Source of the DNA: Pseudomonas monteilii NBRC 103158 = DSM 14164
GTDB lineage: Bacteria; Pseudomonadota; Gammaproteobacteria; Pseudomonadales; Pseudomonadaceae
Reading direction: 5' to 3'
Assembly: GCF_000730605.1 (NCBI RefSeq)
Contig: NZ_BBIS01000061.1
Span: 1 to 45,849 of the forward strand
DNA: 45,849 nt
Shown: positions 22,991 through 31,192 of the stretch, in pieces
How positions within the stretch are numbered: position 1 is the first letter of the stretch
How the letters are laid out: every line of letters starts with the position of its first letter
Notes under the pieces: generated by a model
What the model was told of the DNA's origin: nothing
What the model saw: only the letters and a program-made list of their open reading frames with translations
The model's database searches: none
Program-made: the position numbers and the translations under genes

Positions 22991-24141
22991 CAGGCGAGCA
23001 ACCGTACCAGGGTCTGGTAGTAGATTTCGGTCAGCAGGTCGAGGTCGCTGGCCAGAATCCGCTCGTCCACCTGGTGGATGGTGGCGTTGACCGGGCCCAG
23101 CTCGACCACCTGCGTACCCATGGTGGCGATGAAGCGGCCATCGGAGGTGCCGCCGCTGGTGGACGGCTGGGTATCGCGGCCGGTGACGCCCTTGATGCTG
23201 GCCGCCACAGCGTCCAGCAGTTCGCCCGGTTCGGTGAGGAATGGCAGGCCAGACAGCGCCCAGTCGATCGACCAGTCCAGTTCATGCTTGTCGAGAATCG
23301 CCGAGACGCGCGCCTGCAGGCCTTCGACGGTGGACTCGGTAGAGAAGCGGAAGTTGAACAGTGCAGTCAGCTCGCCCGGGACCACGTTGGTGGCGCCGGT
23401 GCCGGAATTGAGGTTCGAGATCTGGAAGCTGGTCGGCGGGAAGAACGCGTTGCCTTCGTCCCAGTGCTCGGCTGCCAGTTCCGCCAGGGCCGGGGCGGCC
23501 AGGTGGATCGGGTTGCGCGCCAGGTGCGGGTAGGCCACGTGGCCTTGCTTGCCGCGCACGGTCAGTTTGGCACCCAGCGAACCGCGACGGCCGTTCTTGA
23601 CCACGTCACCCAGCAGGGTGGTGCTTGAGGGTTCGCCGACGATGCACCAGTCCAGGCGTTCGTTGCGCGCTTTCAGGCGTTCGACCACCGCCTTGGTGCC
23701 GTGGTGAGCCGGGCCTTCCTCGTCGCTGGTGATCAGGAAGGCGACCTTGCCACGGTGGTTAGGGTAGTCGTGCACGAACCGCTCGCTGGCGATCACCATG
23801 GAGGCCAGGCTGCCCTTCATGTCGGCAGCGCCACGGCCGCAGAGCATGCCGTCGGCGTCGATCAGCGCTTCGAACGGTTCATGCTGCCATTGCTGCACCG
23901 GGCCGGTGGGCACCACGTCGGTGTGGCCGGCAAAGCACAGCACCGGGCCCTCCTGGGTGCCGTGGGTGGCCCAGAAATTGTCGACGTCTTCAATGCGCAT
24001 CGGCTCCAGCTGGAAGCCCACGGCGCCCAGGCGGTTCATCATCTGCGCCTGGCAATCGGCGTCGACGGGGGTGACCGAGGGGCGACGGATCAGGTCGCAG
24101 GCCAGTTGAAGGGTAGGCGAGAGCTCGGCAGGGGCCGTCAT
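22990..24141 (-). CDS. dapE: Succinyl-diaminopimelate desuccinylase
   Basis: DapE hydrolyses N-succinyl-LL-diaminopimelate to LL-diaminopimelate and succinate in lysine and peptidoglycan precursor synthesis. The 383-residue M20-family metallopeptidase has the two-zinc site: FAGHTDVVPTGP (first His and Asp near residues 73-75), GRGAADMKGSLA (bridging Asp near 106), DEEGPAHHGT (catalytic Glu near 141), VGEPSS near 169, and a late His in GPVNATIHQVDE. dapD (29503) and dapC (32945) of the same pathway lie elsewhere in the window in other units. It is probably the first gene of dapE-rlmA-hypothetical. Confidence 0.96.
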   Translation of the reverse strand: MTAPAELSPTLQLACDLIRRPSVTPVDADCQAQMMNRLGAVGFQLEPMRIEDVDNFWATHGTQEGPVLCFAGHTDVVPTGPVQQWQHEPFEALIDADGMLCGRGAADMKGSLASMVIASERFVHDYPNHRGKVAFLITSDEEGPAHHGTKAVVERLKARNERLDWCIVGEPSSTTLLGDVVKNGRRGSLGAKLTVRGKQGHVAYPHLARNPIHLAAPALAELAAEHWDEGNAFFPPTSFQISNLNSGTGATNVVPGELTALFNFRFSTESTVEGLQARVSAILDKHELDWSIDWALSGLPFLTEPGELLDAVAASIKGVTGRDTQPSTSGGTSDGRFIATMGTQVVELGPVNATIHQVDERILASDLDLLTEIYYQTLVRLLA

Positions 24142-24210
24142 GGGGGACTCCGGGGCAAGGCAAGGCGGGGAAATCTGAGGGGCGTTATCTTATATCAAAC
24201 TGAGGGGGCG

Positions 24211-24233
24211 GTGGGGCCGCGTTGCGGCCCCAC
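24211..24233 (-). terminator. Terminator hairpin after the ndvB-like gene
   Basis: GTGGGGCCGC at 24211-24220 and its perfect complement at 24224-24233 enclose 3 bases. It lies 6 bases beyond the stop of the minus-strand gene at 24239 and before dapE on the same strand, so the two are separately transcribed. There is no T run. Confidence 0.65.
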
Positions 24234-24238
24234 AAGTC

Positions 24239-26830
24239 TCAAGCCTGTTGCGGTTCTGCAGCCTTTTCTACCGGCTTGGGCAGCGAAGACAGCAAGGCCA
24301 TCACCAACGCCGCTACATATGGCAACGACTGCACCAGCAACATCGCCACCCAGAAGCGCATGTCCGAACTCGGCAGCCCTTGCACCAGGTAGATGCCGAG
24401 CGCCGCGCCCCACAGCAGCAACATGATGAACAGCTCTTCGCGTGCTTCGGAAAGTGCCACCAGCAACCCATGGCTGTCGGCATTCTTCGGTGTGCGGAAG
24501 AACGGCATGCTGCTGGTGAAGAACCCGTACAGCACCGCCTTGGCGATGGTGTGCGACAGCGCCAGGCCGGCCAGCGCTGCGGCGAAGGCGTCTTTCAAGT
24601 TCACGCCTACTGCACGGCGATACAGGAAGATGATCTTGCCCACCTTGAAGAAGAACAGCGCCAGCGGCGGGATGGCGAAGATCATCAGCGGCGGGTCCAC
24701 GCGGTGCGGGACGATGATCATCGCCGCCGACCACAGCAGCGCGCCGATGGTGAAGAAGATGTTCATGCCATCGGCGATCCATGGTAACCAGCCGGCCAGG
24801 AAGTGATAACGCTGGCCGCGGGTCAGCTCGCTGCCCTTGCCGCGCAGCAGGGCGCTGGCGTGGTGCTTGATGATCTGGATGGCGCCATAGGCCCAGCGGA
24901 AGCGCTGCTTCTTGAAGTCGATGAAGGTGTCGGGCATCAGGCCCTTGCCGTAGCTGTTGTGGGCGTAGGCCGCCGACAGGCCTTTTTCGAACACGCGCAG
25001 GCCCAGTTCGGCGTCTTCGCAAATGCACCATTCGGCCCAGCCCAGCTCTTCCAGCACCGTGCGCCGGGTCATGGTCATGGTGCCGTGCTGGATGATCGCG
25101 TCACGGTCGTTGCGGGTGACCATGCCAATGTGGAAAAAGCCCTTGTACTCGCTGTAGCACAGCTTCTTGAACGCGCTTTCGTGCTGGTCGCGGTAGTCTT
25201 GCGGCGACTGCACCACGGCAATTTTCGGGTCGGCGAAGTGCGGCACCATGTGCTTGAGCCAGTTGCGGTCGACGCAGTAGTCCGAGTCGATCACCGCGAT
25301 CACTTCGGCGTCCTTGGCGGTGTGCGGGATCAGGTAGTTCAGCGCGCCACCCTTGAAACCGGCCAGTGGCGCGACGTGGAAGAACTTGAAACGCTCGCCG
25401 AGCTTCTCGCAGTGGGCCTTTAGCGGCTCCCACACGGCCGGGTCCTTGGTGTTGTTGTCGATCACCAGCACTTCGTAGTCGGGGTAGTCCAGTGCGGCCA
25501 GGGCGTCGAGGGTCTGCTTCACCATCTCGGGCGGCTCGTTGTAGCACGGCACATGCACCGACACCTTGGGCCGGTAAGCGCTGTCGGCCTGCACCGGCAG
25601 GAACTCGCGGCGGCGCTTGTGTATCCATACCGCCTCGGCCAGTTCGTGGGCTTCGGTCAGTAGCACGATGAACACGCCCAGCGCGCCAAGGGCCAGCAGC
25701 ACGCCCACGGTCAGGCTGAACCAGGTGCTGTATTGCTGGCTGTAGTCGTAGGCGATCCACACCAGCACCGACCCGCACAGGAAGGTGATGAAGGTAAGGA
25801 AGGTGCGGCCGCGCTGGCGCAGGGCCGAGCCGTCGATGAACAGCACCATCAAGGCGATCATGGCCAGCACGACCGACGCCACGGCCAACGCACGCCACTG
25901 CGGGATCGCCACCACCGGGCCGTCGAAGTTAAACTTTTGCTGGCGCTCGGCGTTGTACACGCCCCAGTAGGCGCCTACCGAGCCTTCATCGCTGGCCTTC
26001 CACGGCTGGTCATAGGCTTCGATGACGAAGTAGTTGTAGCCACGGCGGTTGAGGGTGTTGACCAGCGTTCGCAGATAGATGGCCTGGTCGGCCTGGGTGG
26101 CATCGGCACCCCCGCGCATGCGGCCGTTGCTCGGCCAGCCGACCTCTGACAGCAGCAGGGGTTTACGCGGGAACTGGTGCCGCAGTTCACGGGCACGGTC
26201 GAGCACGAACTCGACCGAATCCTTCATTGGCACGAACTCCCAGTAGGGCAGGATGTGCGCAGCAATCAGGTCGACGTGCTTGGCAATTTCCGGGTTTTCC
26301 TTCCAGATGTGCCATTGCTCACTGGTGGTCACGGGCACCTTCACAGCTGCACGCACGCGGTCCAGGTACTTGATCAGGTTTTCCGGGGTAACCTCTTCAC
26401 GGAATAGCGCCTCGTTGCCGACCACGACCCGCACGACACTGCGCGAGGTGTTAGCCAACTGGATGGCGGTGGCGATTTCGCGCTCGTTGCGCTCCAGGTC
26501 CGGGCTGATCCAGATGCCCAGCGTTACCCGCAGGCCGAATTCCTCGGCCAGGCGCGGGATGTCGGCCTGGGTGCCCTCCACGGTGTAGATGCGGATGCTG
26601 TCGGTCAGTTTGCTCAACTGCTCCAGGTCCTGGCGCATCTCGTCGTCACTGGGGTACTGGCCTTTTTGCGGGCTTTCACCCAGGCGGAACGGCGAATACG
26701 AAAAGCCAGAGATCTGCTCTGGCCAGGCGGGGGCGGAAACCGGGCGGTTGATCAGGGCCCAGAACCCGGTGAACAACGCGGCGATGGCCAGGACCACGAC
26801 CAGGTTCAGGCCGAATTTACGTGAAGACAT
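24239..26830 (-). CDS. ndvB: NdvB-like beta-glucan synthase: GH17-like domain fused to membrane GT2 glycosyltransferase
   Basis: The 863-residue membrane protein has an N-terminal anchor (residues ~9-27), an exported GH17-like domain (~40-310) with SFSYSPFR-type start ISGFSYSPFR, VVGNEALFR and LLSEVGWPSNG (the two Glu sites), TM helices near 315-390, a cytosolic GT2 domain with NNTKDP, VIDSDYCVD, CEDAELG and QRFRWAYGA (D, D-x-D, E-D and Q-x-x-R-W motifs), and five or more C-terminal TM helices. P. aeruginosa NdvB, also beside dapE, has this plan and makes periplasmic cyclic beta-1,3-glucans tied to biofilm drug tolerance. Its own terminator separates it from dapE. Confidence 0.88.
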   Translation of the reverse strand: MSSRKFGLNLVVVLAIAALFTGFWALINRPVSAPAWPEQISGFSYSPFRLGESPQKGQYPSDDEMRQDLEQLSKLTDSIRIYTVEGTQADIPRLAEEFGLRVTLGIWISPDLERNEREIATAIQLANTSRSVVRVVVGNEALFREEVTPENLIKYLDRVRAAVKVPVTTSEQWHIWKENPEIAKHVDLIAAHILPYWEFVPMKDSVEFVLDRARELRHQFPRKPLLLSEVGWPSNGRMRGGADATQADQAIYLRTLVNTLNRRGYNYFVIEAYDQPWKASDEGSVGAYWGVYNAERQQKFNFDGPVVAIPQWRALAVASVVLAMIALMVLFIDGSALRQRGRTFLTFITFLCGSVLVWIAYDYSQQYSTWFSLTVGVLLALGALGVFIVLLTEAHELAEAVWIHKRRREFLPVQADSAYRPKVSVHVPCYNEPPEMVKQTLDALAALDYPDYEVLVIDNNTKDPAVWEPLKAHCEKLGERFKFFHVAPLAGFKGGALNYLIPHTAKDAEVIAVIDSDYCVDRNWLKHMVPHFADPKIAVVQSPQDYRDQHESAFKKLCYSEYKGFFHIGMVTRNDRDAIIQHGTMTMTRRTVLEELGWAEWCICEDAELGLRVFEKGLSAAYAHNSYGKGLMPDTFIDFKKQRFRWAYGAIQIIKHHASALLRGKGSELTRGQRYHFLAGWLPWIADGMNIFFTIGALLWSAAMIIVPHRVDPPLMIFAIPPLALFFFKVGKIIFLYRRAVGVNLKDAFAAALAGLALSHTIAKAVLYGFFTSSMPFFRTPKNADSHGLLVALSEAREELFIMLLLWGAALGIYLVQGLPSSDMRFWVAMLLVQSLPYVAALVMALLSSLPKPVEKAAEPQQA

Positions 26831-26917
26831 TGTCGTCCATTTGTGTCGAAGTGATAGGACATTAAAGCAGGGTTGGCAGTGTCTTTCCTAACGATGCAGG
26901 CCATGGGCCGGCTGGCA

Positions 26918-26923
26918 TATAAT
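26918..26923 (+). promoter_or_regulatory. -10 box of the tcdA promoter
   Basis: A perfect TATAAT lies 26 bases before the chosen tcdA start, within the 119-base gap between divergent ndvB-like and tcdA genes. The -35 region (around 26895-26900) is a poor match. Confidence 0.5.
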
Positions 26924-26949
26924 GCGCGCCGGTTTTTTGGGGTATGAAG

Positions 26950-27759
26950 ATGAGCACAGAAGATCCACGCTTCGCCGGCGTTGCCCGGTTATACGGCGAC
27001 CAAGGGCTGCAGCGCCTGGGCCAGGCCCATGTGGCTGTGGTCGGGATTGGCGGGGTAGGCTCGTGGGTGGCTGAAGCGCTGGCCCGGAGCGGCGTAGGGG
27101 AAATCACCCTGTTCGACCTGGACGATGTGTGCGTCAGCAACACCAACCGCCAGGCCCATGCCCTGGAAGGCCAGGTAGGTCGGCCCAAGGTCGAGGTCAT
27201 GGCCGAGCGCCTGCGGGCGATCAACCCGGCGTGCACGGTGCATGCGGTGGCTGACTTCGTTACCCGCGAGACCATGGTCGAGTACATTATCGAAAACCTC
27301 GACTGCGTGATCGACTGCATCGACAGCGTCATGGCCAAGGCGGCGCTGATTGCCTGGTGCCGTCGGCGCAAGATCGCCATCGTCACCACCGGTGGTGCCG
27401 GTGGGCAGATCGACCCCACGCAAATCCAGATTGCCGACCTGAACAAGACCTTCAACGACCCGCTGGCTTCGCGGGTGCGTTCCACCTTGCGTCGCGATTA
27501 CAATTTCTCGCGCAATGTCAGCCGCAACTATGGCGTGCCATGCGTGTTCTCCAGCGAGCAGCTGCGCTACCCCAAGGGCGATGGCAGCGTTTGTCTGCAG
27601 AAGAGTTTCGTGGGTGAGGGGGTGCGGCTGGACTGCTCGGGTGGCTTTGGCGCGGTGATGATGGTGACCGCGACCTTTGGTATGGTGGCGGCGAGCAAGG
27701 CTATCGAAAAGTTGGTGGCAGGTGCGCGGCGGCCCTCGGAACGGGTCAAACCTGATTAA
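26950..27759 (+). CDS. tcdA: tRNA threonylcarbamoyladenosine dehydratase TcdA (CsdL)
   Basis: TcdA uses ATP to dehydrate t6A37 of tRNA to the cyclic form ct6A and works with the CSD cysteine-desulfurase system. The 269-residue E1-like protein has the nucleotide-binding motif VVGIGGVGSWVAEALARSG near residue 30, DLDDVCVSNTNRQ near 56, and the conserved IDCIDSVMAKAALI near 118. The ATG at 26950 has GGGG seven bases upstream; the ATG at 26944 is in frame but only one base from that site. The csdE and csdA genes lie just downstream on the other strand. Confidence 0.95.
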   Translation: MSTEDPRFAGVARLYGDQGLQRLGQAHVAVVGIGGVGSWVAEALARSGVGEITLFDLDDVCVSNTNRQAHALEGQVGRPKVEVMAERLRAINPACTVHAVADFVTRETMVEYIIENLDCVIDCIDSVMAKAALIAWCRRRKIAIVTTGGAGGQIDPTQIQIADLNKTFNDPLASRVRSTLRRDYNFSRNVSRNYGVPCVFSSEQLRYPKGDGSVCLQKSFVGEGVRLDCSGGFGAVMMVTATFGMVAASKAIEKLVAGARRPSERVKPD

Positions 27760-27762
27760 ATT

Positions 27763-27804
27763 GCGTGGGCCACTTCGCGGGTAAACCCGCGATGAAGCCC
27801 ACGC
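27763..27804. terminator. Two-part hairpin between convergent tcdA and csdE
   Basis: The outer stem GCGTGGGC (27763-27770) pairs perfectly with 27797-27804, and the inner stem CGCGGGT (27776-27782) with 27785-27791. The inner CGCGGGTAAACCCGCG unit is typical of pseudomonad intergenic terminator/REP sequences. It lies between the stops at 27759 and 27809 and probably serves both genes. Confidence 0.7.
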
Positions 27805-27808
27805 CGAT

Positions 27809-28219
27809 TTAGCGGTTGGACGCCAGCTCCGCCATCCGCTGCAACACCGCATGCAGCCCATTACTGCGCGATGGCGACAGCTGACGCTCCAGCCCCAGCT
27901 GTGTAAACCACTCACGCAGGTCCAGACCGGCCAATTCTTCACTGGCCAAGCCTTGAACCCTTACCAGCAACAAGGCCAGCAGCCCACGCAACAAGCGTGC
28001 ATCGCTGGTGGCCTTGAACCGCCAAAGCTCTTCAACGTGCTCGGCCACCAGCCAAACCAGGCTTTCGCAGCCATGCACCCGGTTGGCGTCGGTCTTCTCG
28101 GTATCATCCAGCGGTTCCAGCCGCTCTCCCCACTGCATCAGCAGCCGCGCCCGCTGTTCCCAACCCTTGCCCTGTTCAAAAGCCTCCAGCGCCTGACGTG
28201 CTTGCTCCGGCATGCTCAT
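27809..28219 (-). CDS. csdE: SufE-family sulfur acceptor CsdE
   Basis: CsdE takes the persulfide sulfur from the desulfurase CsdA. The 136-residue product has the SufE fold: an N-terminal helix pair, GKGWEQRARLLMQWGERLEPLDD, then the acceptor site RVHGCESLVWL with the active cysteine near residue 51, and the C-terminal LSPSRSNGLHAVLQRM. The start overlaps the csdA stop by 4 bases, so the two subunits are translationally coupled. The CSD label, rather than SufE, rests on the neighbouring csdA and tcdA and on the absence of sufBCD here. Confidence 0.92.
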   Translation of the reverse strand: MSMPEQARQALEAFEQGKGWEQRARLLMQWGERLEPLDDTEKTDANRVHGCESLVWLVAEHVEELWRFKATSDARLLRGLLALLLVRVQGLASEELAGLDLREWFTQLGLERQLSPSRSNGLHAVLQRMAELASNR

Positions 28220-29427
28220 CGCAGCAGCTCCAGGCCCTGATCCAGCGCAGTGAAGAAGCGCTGAAGGTCATCGCTGTCGTTGTACAAGCCCAACGAAACT
28301 CGAATTGCGCCTTCAAGGCCCAAGCCTTTCAGCAGTGGCATGGCGCAATGGTGCCCGGCTCGTACGGCAATGCCTTGCTCGGTGAGCAGGTGGGCGATAT
28401 CGGCATTGTGCACCCCCTCGATGACGAAGCTGGCCAAGGCCGCCTGTGGCGCACCGAGCACCCGCACGCCTTCGCGGTCGGCCAGCCCACGGAGCAGGTG
28501 CTGGTGCAGGCTGGTTTCATGGGCTTCGAGCGCCTGGGCGTCGAGGCTGGCCAGGTAGTCCAGGGTTGCGCCCAGACCAATCACCCCGGCGATTGGCGGC
28601 GTACCCGCCTCGAACCCCAGCGGTGCCGGACGGAAGCTGGCGCTCTGGTACTCGGCCAGTTGCACCATCTCGCCCCCGAACTGCCAGTGGCGCAACAGTT
28701 CCAGCGCCTGAGGGCGGCCATACAGTACGCCAACTCCGTCCGGGCCATACAGCTTGTGGCTGGAGAACACATAGAAGTCGCAACCCAGGTGCTGCACATC
28801 ATGGCGACCATGCACCACGCCCTGGGCGCCGTCGACCACGGTCAATGTGCCCTGGGCGCGGGCATGGGCCAGTAGCGCCGGCAGCGGCTGCCAGGTGCCC
28901 AGCACGTTGGACAGCTGGCTGACCGCCAGCACCCGGGTGCGGGGGCCGATCAGTTGCAGCGCCTGGTCCAGGTCGATGCGGCCGTGGGCATCCAGCGGCA
29001 GGACCACCAGGCGCAGGTTGCGCCGACGCGCCAGCTGTTGCCAGGGCAGCAGGTTGGCATGGTGCTCCAGCGCGCTGACGGCGATTTCGTCACCGGCTTC
29101 GAAGCGGTGTTCCAGGCCATAGGCCAGAAGGTTCAGCGCCGAGGTTGCGCCGTGGGTGAACACGATCTGCCGGGAGTCTGCGGCATTCAGCCAGGCGGCG
29201 ACCTTGTCGCGGCTGGTCTCGAACGCCTGGGTTGCCATTGCGCCGGGCAAGTGCTGGGCACGGTGCACGTTGGCCGCGCCATGGCCGTAATAATGGCTCA
29301 GGGCGTCAAGCAGGGCTTGCGGCTTCTGGGTGGTGGCGGCACTGTCCAGGTAGGTCTGGTGCTGCCGTTGCAGGGCGGCGATGGCGGGGAAGTCGGCACG
29401 CCAGGGGGAGGGCTGGAACATGTTCAC
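28216..29427 (-). CDS. csdA: Cysteine desulfurase CsdA (SufS-type)
   Basis: The PLP enzyme removes sulfur from cysteine as a persulfide and passes it to CsdE. The 403-residue product is a group II desulfurase: TYLDSAATTQKP near residue 25, NVHRAQH near 54, HHANLLPWQ near 122, the PLP-lysine block SSHKLYGPDGVGVLYG near 218, and RAGHHCAMPL with the active cysteine near 355. The start is ATG 29427, or the in-frame ATG two codons later. It heads a csdA-csdE pair opposite tcdA. Confidence 0.94.
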   Translation of the reverse strand: MNMFQPSPWRADFPAIAALQRQHQTYLDSAATTQKPQALLDALSHYYGHGAANVHRAQHLPGAMATQAFETSRDKVAAWLNAADSRQIVFTHGATSALNLLAYGLEHRFEAGDEIAVSALEHHANLLPWQQLARRRNLRLVVLPLDAHGRIDLDQALQLIGPRTRVLAVSQLSNVLGTWQPLPALLAHARAQGTLTVVDGAQGVVHGRHDVQHLGCDFYVFSSHKLYGPDGVGVLYGRPQALELLRHWQFGGEMVQLAEYQSASFRPAPLGFEAGTPPIAGVIGLGATLDYLASLDAQALEAHETSLHQHLLRGLADREGVRVLGAPQAALASFVIEGVHNADIAHLLTEQGIAVRAGHHCAMPLLKGLGLEGAIRVSLGLYNDSDDLQRFFTALDQGLELLR

Positions 29428-29443
29428 GGGGCCTGGAATGAAA

Positions 29444-29475
29444 ATCGGGTCTGGCGCGGTGGCGCCAGACCCGAT
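29444..29475 (-). terminator. Rho-independent terminator of dapD
   Basis: A perfect 14-base stem (29444-29457 with 29462-29475) closes a 4-base loop, and the minus-strand transcript continues into a T run (29441-29444 read as TTTT). It lies 27 bases past the dapD stop and before csdA on the same strand. Confidence 0.85.
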
Positions 29476-29502
29476 CTTAACACCTCAAACCCGGGAAGGT
29501 TC

Positions 29503-30537
29503 TCAGTTGTGGGCGTGCAGCGCTTCGTTCAGCTCGATGGCCGACTTGTGGGTCTTGCACTCCACGGCGCCGTTCAGCGAGTTGCGGCGGAACAGCAGGT
29601 CGGTCTGGCCAGCCAGGTCGCGGGCCTTGACCACTTTGACCAGCTCGTTGTTCTCGTCCAGCAGGTTCACCTTGGTGCCCGCAGTGATGTACAGGCCGGC
29701 TTCGACGGTGTTGCGGTCGCCCAGCGGAATGCCGATACCGGCGTTGGCGCCGATCAGGCAGCCTTCACCCACCTTGATGACGATGTTGCCGCCACCGGAC
29801 AGGGTACCCATGGTCGAGCAGCCGCCGCCCAGGTCCGAGCCCTTGCCAACGAATACGCCAGCGGACACGCGGCCTTCGATCATGCCTGGGCCTTCGGTGC
29901 CAGCGTTAAAGTTGACGAAGCCTTCGTGCATGATGGTGGTGCCTTCGCCGATGTAGGCACCCAGGCGCACACGGGCGGTGTCGGCGATACGCACGCCGGC
30001 AGGGACCACGTAGTCGGTCATTTTCGGGAACTTGTCCACCGAGAACACTTCCAGCAGCTCGCCCTTCAGGCGCGCTTCCAGTTGCAGCTCGGCCAGTTCG
30101 GCCAGATCGACCGCGCCCTGGTTGGTCCAGGCCACGTTCGGCAGCAGCGGGAAGATACCGGCCAGGCTAACACCGTGCGGCTTGACCAGGCGGTGCGACA
30201 GCAGGTGCAGCTTCAGGTAGGCCTCTGGGGTGGAAGTCAGGGCAACGTCTTCGGCCAGCAAGGTGGCGACCAGCGGCTTGTGGCTCTCGGCCAGGCGGGT
30301 CAGCAGGGCGGCCTGGGCCGCGTCAACGCCTTTCAGGGCTTCGGCCAGTTGCGCGGCCTGGGCGTTGCTGAAAGCGATGGCCTGGTTGCCACTTTCATAG
30401 CCCAGCACTGGGGCTACAGCAGCGACCAGTTCGGCGCTCGGGTTGAGCAGGGGTTGTGCGTAGAACACTTCAAGCCAGGCGCCCTGGCGGTTCTGGGAGC
30501 CGACACCGAAGGCCAGGCTGAACAGGGTATTGGACAT
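29503..30537 (-). CDS. dapD: 2,3,4,5-tetrahydropyridine-2,6-dicarboxylate N-succinyltransferase
   Basis: DapD adds succinyl-CoA to tetrahydrodipicolinate in the succinylase branch of lysine synthesis. The 344-residue product is the long pseudomonad/actinobacterial type, with an N-terminal extension over the ~274-residue enteric enzyme. The C-terminal half is a left-handed beta-helix of hexapeptide repeats: VRIADTARVRLGAYIGEGTTIMHEG, SAGVFVGKGSDLGGGCS, GEGCLIGANAGIGIPLGD. The start at 30537 has AGGTAA upstream and gives MSNTLFSLAFG; the longer open frame runs into the gene upstream. It follows the Spx/YffB-like gene by 31 bases. Confidence 0.95.
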   Translation of the reverse strand: MSNTLFSLAFGVGSQNRQGAWLEVFYAQPLLNPSAELVAAVAPVLGYESGNQAIAFSNAQAAQLAEALKGVDAAQAALLTRLAESHKPLVATLLAEDVALTSTPEAYLKLHLLSHRLVKPHGVSLAGIFPLLPNVAWTNQGAVDLAELAELQLEARLKGELLEVFSVDKFPKMTDYVVPAGVRIADTARVRLGAYIGEGTTIMHEGFVNFNAGTEGPGMIEGRVSAGVFVGKGSDLGGGCSTMGTLSGGGNIVIKVGEGCLIGANAGIGIPLGDRNTVEAGLYITAGTKVNLLDENNELVKVVKARDLAGQTDLLFRRNSLNGAVECKTHKSAIELNEALHAHN

Positions 30538-30568
30538 GTGATTACCTCGTGCGAAATAGGGTAGGGGC

Positions 30569-30916
30569 TCAGGCCAGGGCTGCGGCGTACAGGTCGGGCT
30601 TGAAACCGACCAGGGTGCGCGCGCCAAGGTCCAGCACCGGGCGTTTGATCATCGACGGCTGGGCCAGCATCAGCTCGACGGCCTTGGCCTGGTCGAGGTC
30701 GGCCTTGCTGGTGTCGTCCAGCTTGCGGAAGGTGGTGCCAGCACGGTTGAGGATGACTTCCCAGCCGTGTTCGTCGCACCAGCGGTTCAGGCTGTCACGG
30801 TCGATGCCTTGGGTCTTGTAGTCGTGGAATTCGTAGGCGATGGCCTTGTCTTCGAGCCAGGTACGCGCCTTTTTCATGGTGTCACAAGCTTTGATGCCGT
30901 AGAGCGTGTAGGTCAT
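30569..30916 (-). CDS. ArsC/Spx-family YffB-like thioredoxin-fold protein
   Basis: The 115-residue product has the start TLYGIKACDTMKKARTWL with a single cysteine near residue 10, the IDRDSLNRWC segment, and IKRPVLDLG near 91 in place of the arsenate-reductase arginine triad. This is the YffB subgroup of the ArsC/Spx family: a thioredoxin fold with likely glutathione-linked function, not a proven arsenate reductase. ATG 30916 is the preferred start; an in-frame ATG at 30925 adds three residues. It is upstream of dapD in the same unit, an order I recall from other pseudomonads. Confidence 0.88.
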   Translation of the reverse strand: MTYTLYGIKACDTMKKARTWLEDKAIAYEFHDYKTQGIDRDSLNRWCDEHGWEVILNRAGTTFRKLDDTSKADLDQAKAVELMLAQPSMIKRPVLDLGARTLVGFKPDLYAAALA

Positions 30917-31192
30917 TGTGTGCATTGGGGTCACAGGTTGCCCCAATCTCTCCGTTTTCCGAATGTCAGTCGCGGGATTATGCGGGAACGATCCTGTGAG
31001 CGCCACGGGTGTGCTTGTCTTGAGCCGTGCAGTGTGTCGGAGATCGAGCGAGGTATCATCATGTTACATATTCCCCGGCCACCTGCGACTATCGTGCAGC
31101 GGCCCCAAATCGCCGCTCGCCGCTAACATATTGTTTCAATGGCGATGTTTCGCCCTGCTATCGTTTCTGGTTCACAAAGGAAGCTTTCCCGG
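30917..31192. other. Intergenic region between the YffB-like gene and the antiporter gene
   Basis: These 276 bases separate divergent genes and must hold promoters for both. I see no open frame with a ribosome binding site and no strong hairpin. AT-richer spots near 31060 and 31130 are the best places for the antiporter promoter, but no match is good enough to mark. Confidence 0.4.

Noticed and set aside
28954..30564. 536-codon open frame antisense to csdA and dapD
   Set aside because: It crosses the dapD terminator and the csdA-dapD gap and shows no domain; a shadow of the two genes.
30569..30916. Arsenate reductase ArsC
   Set aside because: The YffB-type start GIKACDT and the IKRP block are present, but no arsenic resistance genes are near and the arsenate-binding arginine set is not evident.
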